Below, one piece after another: positions 60,928 to 64,000 of a stretch of 64,000 nucleotides of DNA; position 1 is the first letter of the stretch; every line of letters starts with the position of its first letter. The stretch covers positions 37,634-101,633 of the forward strand of contig JASLIL010000025.1 of assembly GCA_030152145.1 (NCBI GenBank), given 5' to 3'. This DNA comes from Tissierellales bacterium (lineage in GTDB: Bacteria; Bacillota; Clostridia; Tissierellales; JASKZW01). Position numbers and translations under genes: made by a program. The notes beneath the pieces were generated by a model. The model saw nothing but the letters and a program-made list of their open reading frames with translations, was not told the origin of the DNA and ran no database searches.

Positions 60928-62325
60928 ATGACTGAAAAAAGTTTAAGCTTTAAAAGAAGAAATGTTTGGGAAGTAATTCCGGAAGAACATGATGAGATTT
61001 TTAAGTTAGGACAGGACTACAGAGATTTCTTGGACACAGGTAAAACTGAAAGACTGGCTGTTAAAGAAATAATCAAACGTGCTGAGGCAGTTGGATTCAA
61101 AAATATGGATGAGATTTTAAAGGCTAAAAAAACTCTTAGACCAGGAGATAAAGTTTATAAAGAAAACAAGGAAAAGGGTGTAGCTCTTTTTGTAATAGGT
61201 AAGAAGGACATTATAGATGGTATGCACATAGTAGGATCCCATGTGGACTCACCAAGATTGGACCTAAAGCAAGTACCTCTATATGAAGACAGTGACATGG
61301 CCTACCTAAAAACCCACTACTATGGTGGAATAGTTAAGTACCAATGGGTAGCCCTACCACTAGAAATGTATGGTGTTCTATACAAGAGAAATGGAGAAAG
61401 ACTAGATATAGCTATAGGAGACAAGGAAGAAGATCCAGTATTCTATATAACAGACATTCTTCCACACCTAGGAAAAGATCAATACGCTAAAACAGCTAGG
61501 GAAGTTATCTCAGGAGAGGGACTAAACCTTCTAATAGGAACTATACCAGCAAAAGACGCAGAAGACGCTAAGGTAAAAGAAAATGTTCTTAAGATATTAA
61601 ATGAAAAATATGGCATAGAAGAAGAGGACTTTGTATCAGCTGAAATTGAAATAGTACCAGCAGGAAAGTCAAGAGACGTAGGATTTGACAGAAGTATGAT
61701 AGCAGGCTACGGCCATGACGACAGAGTATGTGCCTATGCGTCACTAAAGGCAGTTTTAGAAACAGAAAACCCTGAAACAACAGCCCTAGGACTTTTTGTA
61801 GACAAGGAAGAAATAGGTAACACAGGAAATTCAGGAATGAGCTCAAAATTCCTAAGAAATACAGTAATGGACCTAGTATATCTACTAAAACAAGAAGCAG
61901 ACATGTATGTAGTAGACAAGTCACTAGCAAACTCAAAAGCTCTATCAGCAGACGTAGCAGCAGCATTTGATCCAGAATTTGCATCAGCATTTGAGAAAAA
62001 CAACACATCAAAGCTAGGACACGGTCTAGCCCTTATAAAATACACAGGATCAGGCGGAAAGTATTCATGTAACGACGCCAACCCAGAATTTATAAGCTTT
62101 GTAAGAAATGTATTTAATGAAAACAATATAGTATGGCAAACAGGAGAACTTGGAAAGGTAGACCAAGGAGGCGGAGGAACTATAGCCTATATCCTAGCTC
62201 AATACGGCATGGAAGTAGTAGACTGTGGAGTACCGGTGCTAAGCATGCACGCAACCCACGAACTAGTAAGTAAAGCAGACGTTTACATGACCTACAAAGG
62301 CTACAAGGCTTTCTTTATGGCCTAA
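60928..62325 (+). CDS. M18 family aminopeptidase
   Basis: A 465-residue aspartyl-aminopeptidase-type (M18) dizinc enzyme of the ApeA/LAP4 family. Metal ligands include the histidine and aspartate in GSHVDSPRLDLK, VDKEEIGNTG and the histidine in VLSMHATHELVSKADV at the end. It removes N-terminal residues from peptides, matching PepF and the amino-acid catabolism in this window. ATAGGAGGAGATTCA precedes the ATG. A strong terminator follows. Confidence 0.93.
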   Translation: MTEKSLSFKRRNVWEVIPEEHDEIFKLGQDYRDFLDTGKTERLAVKEIIKRAEAVGFKNMDEILKAKKTLRPGDKVYKENKEKGVALFVIGKKDIIDGMHIVGSHVDSPRLDLKQVPLYEDSDMAYLKTHYYGGIVKYQWVALPLEMYGVLYKRNGERLDIAIGDKEEDPVFYITDILPHLGKDQYAKTAREVISGEGLNLLIGTIPAKDAEDAKVKENVLKILNEKYGIEEEDFVSAEIEIVPAGKSRDVGFDRSMIAGYGHDDRVCAYASLKAVLETENPETTALGLFVDKEEIGNTGNSGMSSKFLRNTVMDLVYLLKQEADMYVVDKSLANSKALSADVAAAFDPEFASAFEKNNTSKLGHGLALIKYTGSGGKYSCNDANPEFISFVRNVFNENNIVWQTGELGKVDQGGGGTIAYILAQYGMEVVDCGVPVLSMHATHELVSKADVYMTYKGYKAFFMA

Positions 62326-62330
62326 AAAAA

Positions 62331-62357
62331 AACCGATCATTTGGTCGGTTTTTTTTG
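62331..62357 (+). terminator. terminator after the M18 aminopeptidase
   Basis: AACCGA-TCATTTGG-TCGGTT hairpin with a T-run of about eight. Confidence 0.88.
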
Positions 62358-62417
62358 TGTGGAAATATAAGGTAGCGGAGGCCTCTGTGCCTCCATGTCT
62401 TTGTTTTGGGCAAAAAT

Positions 62418-62447
62418 AAAAGAACTTGAAAAAAGTTCTTTTCTATT
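62418..62447 (+). terminator. second hairpin terminator
   Basis: AAAAGAACTT-GAAAA-AAGTTCTTTT followed by CTATTCTT. No gene lies between this and the preceding terminator, so it is a backup or belongs to an unrecognised small transcript. The remaining gap to 62545 shows only a weak GACC/GGTC hairpin (about 62479-62505) that could end the minus-strand gene. Confidence 0.6.
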
Positions 62448-62545
62448 CTTATATGTAGGCTGAAATCAATAAAATAAGACCAAGGCTTCTTTCTTTTCCT
62501 CGGTCCTATCTATGCAGACTTCAACGAAGCTATTTTATAATTATT

Positions 62546-63457
62546 TCATATAGATGATTTTTTGATATAGTCTAAGACAAAGTTTTTAAAGGTTTCATTT
62601 AATGGAGATAGTTGTCTTTTGTTGTGGTATACGAAATAAAATTGTCTGGCAAAATTAAAATCTTCAATGTAATAGGCCTTGTATCTTTCTAGTTTAATGT
62701 CTTCGTTTACTGCCTTTTCAGATATGAAGCTTACACCTGTACCAAGAGTTACTAGCTCTTTTATGGTTTCTGTATCTTCTATATAGGCTACTACATCTAG
62801 GTTTTTAATGGATATACCATTTTTAATCAACTCTTCTTCTAGTAGGTCTCTTGTACCGGATCCTTCTTCCCTTAGGATAAATCTGTCCTTAAGTACGCTA
62901 CTTAATGATATAGTTGAAAAATTAGGCTTTGGATAGTTTGAGTTATTAGGAGTTATCAATAGAAGTCTGTCTTCCATTAGATTAATATAGTTTAAGTTGT
63001 TGGAACTATACTTTGCTCCTACTATACCAAAGTCAGTGTCTCCTTCTAGTATGCTGTTTGTTACATTTTTAGAGTCATTATCAGCTAATGTAAAGGATAC
63101 ATCAGGATAATTGTTTAAAAAGTTGTGCATAATATCAGGAAGAATGTACTTTCTAGGTACTGAACTTGAATAGATTGAAATATGTCCTTGAATTCTACCT
63201 TTATAGGATGCTAAGTCAAATTTAGCCATTTCGCAGGAGTTTACTATATTAATTGCATATCTGTAGAGTAGACTTCCAGCATCGGTAAGACTTATATTCT
63301 TCCCAGATCTGTTTATTAGTAGGGTTCCAAGTTCTCTTTCTAGATTTTGAATATGGTTGGTAACTGTTGGCTGTGTAATAAACAGTTTTTCTGCAGCTCT
63401 GGAGAAGCTTTTAGAGTTGGCAACTTGTATAAAGGTTTCTAGTTGTCTTAAATCCAA
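62546..63457 (-). CDS. LysR family transcriptional regulator
   Basis: A 303-residue regulator. The N-terminal winged helix (1-60) reads LDLRQLETFIQVANSKSFSRAA with FITQPTVTNHIQNLERELG. The effector domain (about 90-300) has ILPDIMHNFLNNYPDV and ILREEGSGTRDLLEEEL. The C-terminal QFYFVYHNKRQLSPLNETF is as I recall for clostridial LysR proteins named selenium-metabolism-associated, but I cannot confirm that. The frame extends to 63469 (GTG); TTG at 63457 with GGTGAT upstream gives the standard MDLRQLETF start. It is alone on the minus strand. Confidence 0.88.
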   Translation of the reverse strand: MDLRQLETFIQVANSKSFSRAAEKLFITQPTVTNHIQNLERELGTLLINRSGKNISLTDAGSLLYRYAINIVNSCEMAKFDLASYKGRIQGHISIYSSSVPRKYILPDIMHNFLNNYPDVSFTLADNDSKNVTNSILEGDTDFGIVGAKYSSNNLNYINLMEDRLLLITPNNSNYPKPNFSTISLSSVLKDRFILREEGSGTRDLLEEELIKNGISIKNLDVVAYIEDTETIKELVTLGTGVSFISEKAVNEDIKLERYKAYYIEDFNFARQFYFVYHNKRQLSPLNETFKNFVLDYIKKSSI

Positions 63458-63521
63458 AAATATCACCACTTTCTTTATTAGTATGAAAGATTTCTTTCTT
63501 CCAGATTTATTCTATCAAATA

Positions 63522-63559
63522 TATAAACAAATTTAAACACCTATTTAAATTTGTTTATA
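63522..63559. repeat. 16-bp perfect inverted repeat upstream of the LysR gene
   Basis: TATAAACAAATTTAAA (63522-63537) is exactly complementary in inverse order to 63544-63559, around CACCTA. The site lies about 65-100 bases before the LysR start codon and overlaps a possible minus-strand promoter (TTTAAA, 17 bases, TAGAAT). It can be an autoregulatory operator or an RNA hairpin. Confidence 0.7.
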
Positions 63560-63701
63560 GTTGGGGACGGAGTTTAGGTGTTTTTCTAGGAAAACTTTGG
63601 ATTATGGGGCCTAAAAGGATCTGCTTTATAAAAGCTTATATTACTATATAAGGTAGAGATTGGTAGGGAGAAAACATTTTTAAAAAATACTTTGAAAAGT
63701 G

Positions 63702-63730
63702 TTGACTTATTTTAAGGAATATATTATTAT
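63702..63730 (+). promoter_or_regulatory. rRNA promoter P1
   Basis: TTGACT (63702-63707), 17 bases, TATTAT (63725-63730), with A-tracts upstream that resemble UP elements. The likely start is at the AAGAGTCAGC word at 63734. Confidence 0.75.
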
Positions 63731-63733
63731 ATT

Positions 63734-63857
63734 AAGAGTCAGCAGGAGACAAGTTCTTCAGAGGAAAAGTTACTAAAGAAATACTTTAAAAAACTTTTGG
63801 AAAAATGTTGACAAACAAGTCTTACTACTGTAAGATATAAAGAGTCAGCTGGAGACA
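63734..63857 (+). repeat. duplicated rRNA leader element
   Basis: AAGAGTCAGC-A/T-GGAGACA occurs at 63734-63751 and 63840-63857, each 9 bases after the start of a -10 box and 106 bases apart, with 17 of 18 bases identical. Confidence 0.8.
63808..63836 (+). promoter_or_regulatory. rRNA promoter P2
   Basis: Consensus TTGACA (63808-63813), 17 bases, TAAGAT (63831-63836). The start falls about 115 bases before mature 16S. Confidence 0.8.
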
Positions 63858-63954
63858 GCGGACAAGAACCTAGATAACTAAACAGTATGAAATTACTTTG
63901 AGAAATAAAATTTTTAAGAGCTAGTATTTGTTTTAAATATGAGCCAACAAACTT

Positions 63955-64000
63955 TTTAATGAGAGTTTGATCCTGGCTCAGGACGAACGCTGGCGGCGTG
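63955..64000 (+). rRNA. rrs: 16S ribosomal RNA, 5' end only
   Basis: AGAGTTTGATCCTGGCTCAG (63962-63981) is the universal 16S 5' sequence (E. coli positions 8-27), followed by GACGAACGCTGGCGGCGTG. The mature 5' end is extrapolated to about 63955. The gene runs past the window. Confidence 0.97.

Noticed and set aside
61589..62126. Two long minus-strand frames with membrane-like Leu/Ser composition
   Set aside because: Both are antisense to the well-supported M18 aminopeptidase.

Overview
The window is a gene-dense, AT-rich stretch of a low-GC Gram-positive anaerobe. It carries a seleno-glycine-reductase operon (trxB-trxA-grdE-grdA-grdB-grdC-grdD) behind a tandem glycine riboswitch, an iron-sulfur serine dehydratase, a fused NfnAB-type oxidoreductase, Firmicutes-type glycolytic and ssrA neighbourhoods, and the start of a 16S rRNA gene. 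This points to a Stickland-type amino-acid fermenter in Clostridia/Tissierellia. The genus cannot be fixed from the sequence alone.

Layout. 1-6.8 kb: the 3' part of a glycine C-acetyltransferase (threonine to glycine), then ylxP, nth, a VanW protein, an O6-alkylguanine methyltransferase, a Cof-type phosphatase, trmL and a Na/Pi cotransporter. 6.8-14.8 kb: glycine riboswitch and glycine reductase operon, with in-frame UGA (selenocysteine) codons in grdA and grdB. 15-19.8 kb: a nucleoside (Bmp/Nup-type) ABC importer. 19.9-28.4 kb: rpoN, then cggR-gapA-pgk-tpiA-gpmI-eno. 28.5-32 kb: secG-rnr-smpB-ssrA (tmRNA). 32-43.8 kb: two unknown genes, three MATE exporters, carbamate kinase, an M20 amidohydrolase, a phosphosugar mutase and fused nfnAB. 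43.8-46 kb (minus strand): pspC-like gene, sdaAB, sdaAA. 46-51 kb: an FHA-RodA-PBP cell-wall cluster and pepF. 51-56 kb: NAD kinase, a probable 6S RNA, and a BmrCD-like heterodimeric ABC exporter. 56-62.3 kb: YtxH and DUF948 proteins, GDPD, a lipid kinase, a CcpA-like regulator, a TMEM165/GDT1 transporter with an extra cytosolic domain, and an M18 aminopeptidase. 62.5-64 kb: a LysR regulator, then tandem rRNA promoters and the first bases of 16S rRNA.

How it fits together. Threonine (via the acetyltransferase) can supply glycine. Glycine reductase converts glycine to acetyl phosphate, with electrons passing from NADPH through TrxB and TrxA. NfnAB balances NADH, NADPH and ferredoxin. Serine dehydratase supplies pyruvate. 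The grd, trx and nfn genes look to have a more restricted codon choice than their neighbours, as expected for very abundant enzymes. No phage, transposon, CRISPR array or defence island was seen. The most interesting unexplained items are a promoter just downstream of the riboswitch terminator, the TMEM165 fusion with a four-cysteine cluster, a 16-bp perfect inverted repeat with a competing hairpin in front of the LysR gene, and duplicated rRNA promoter modules.
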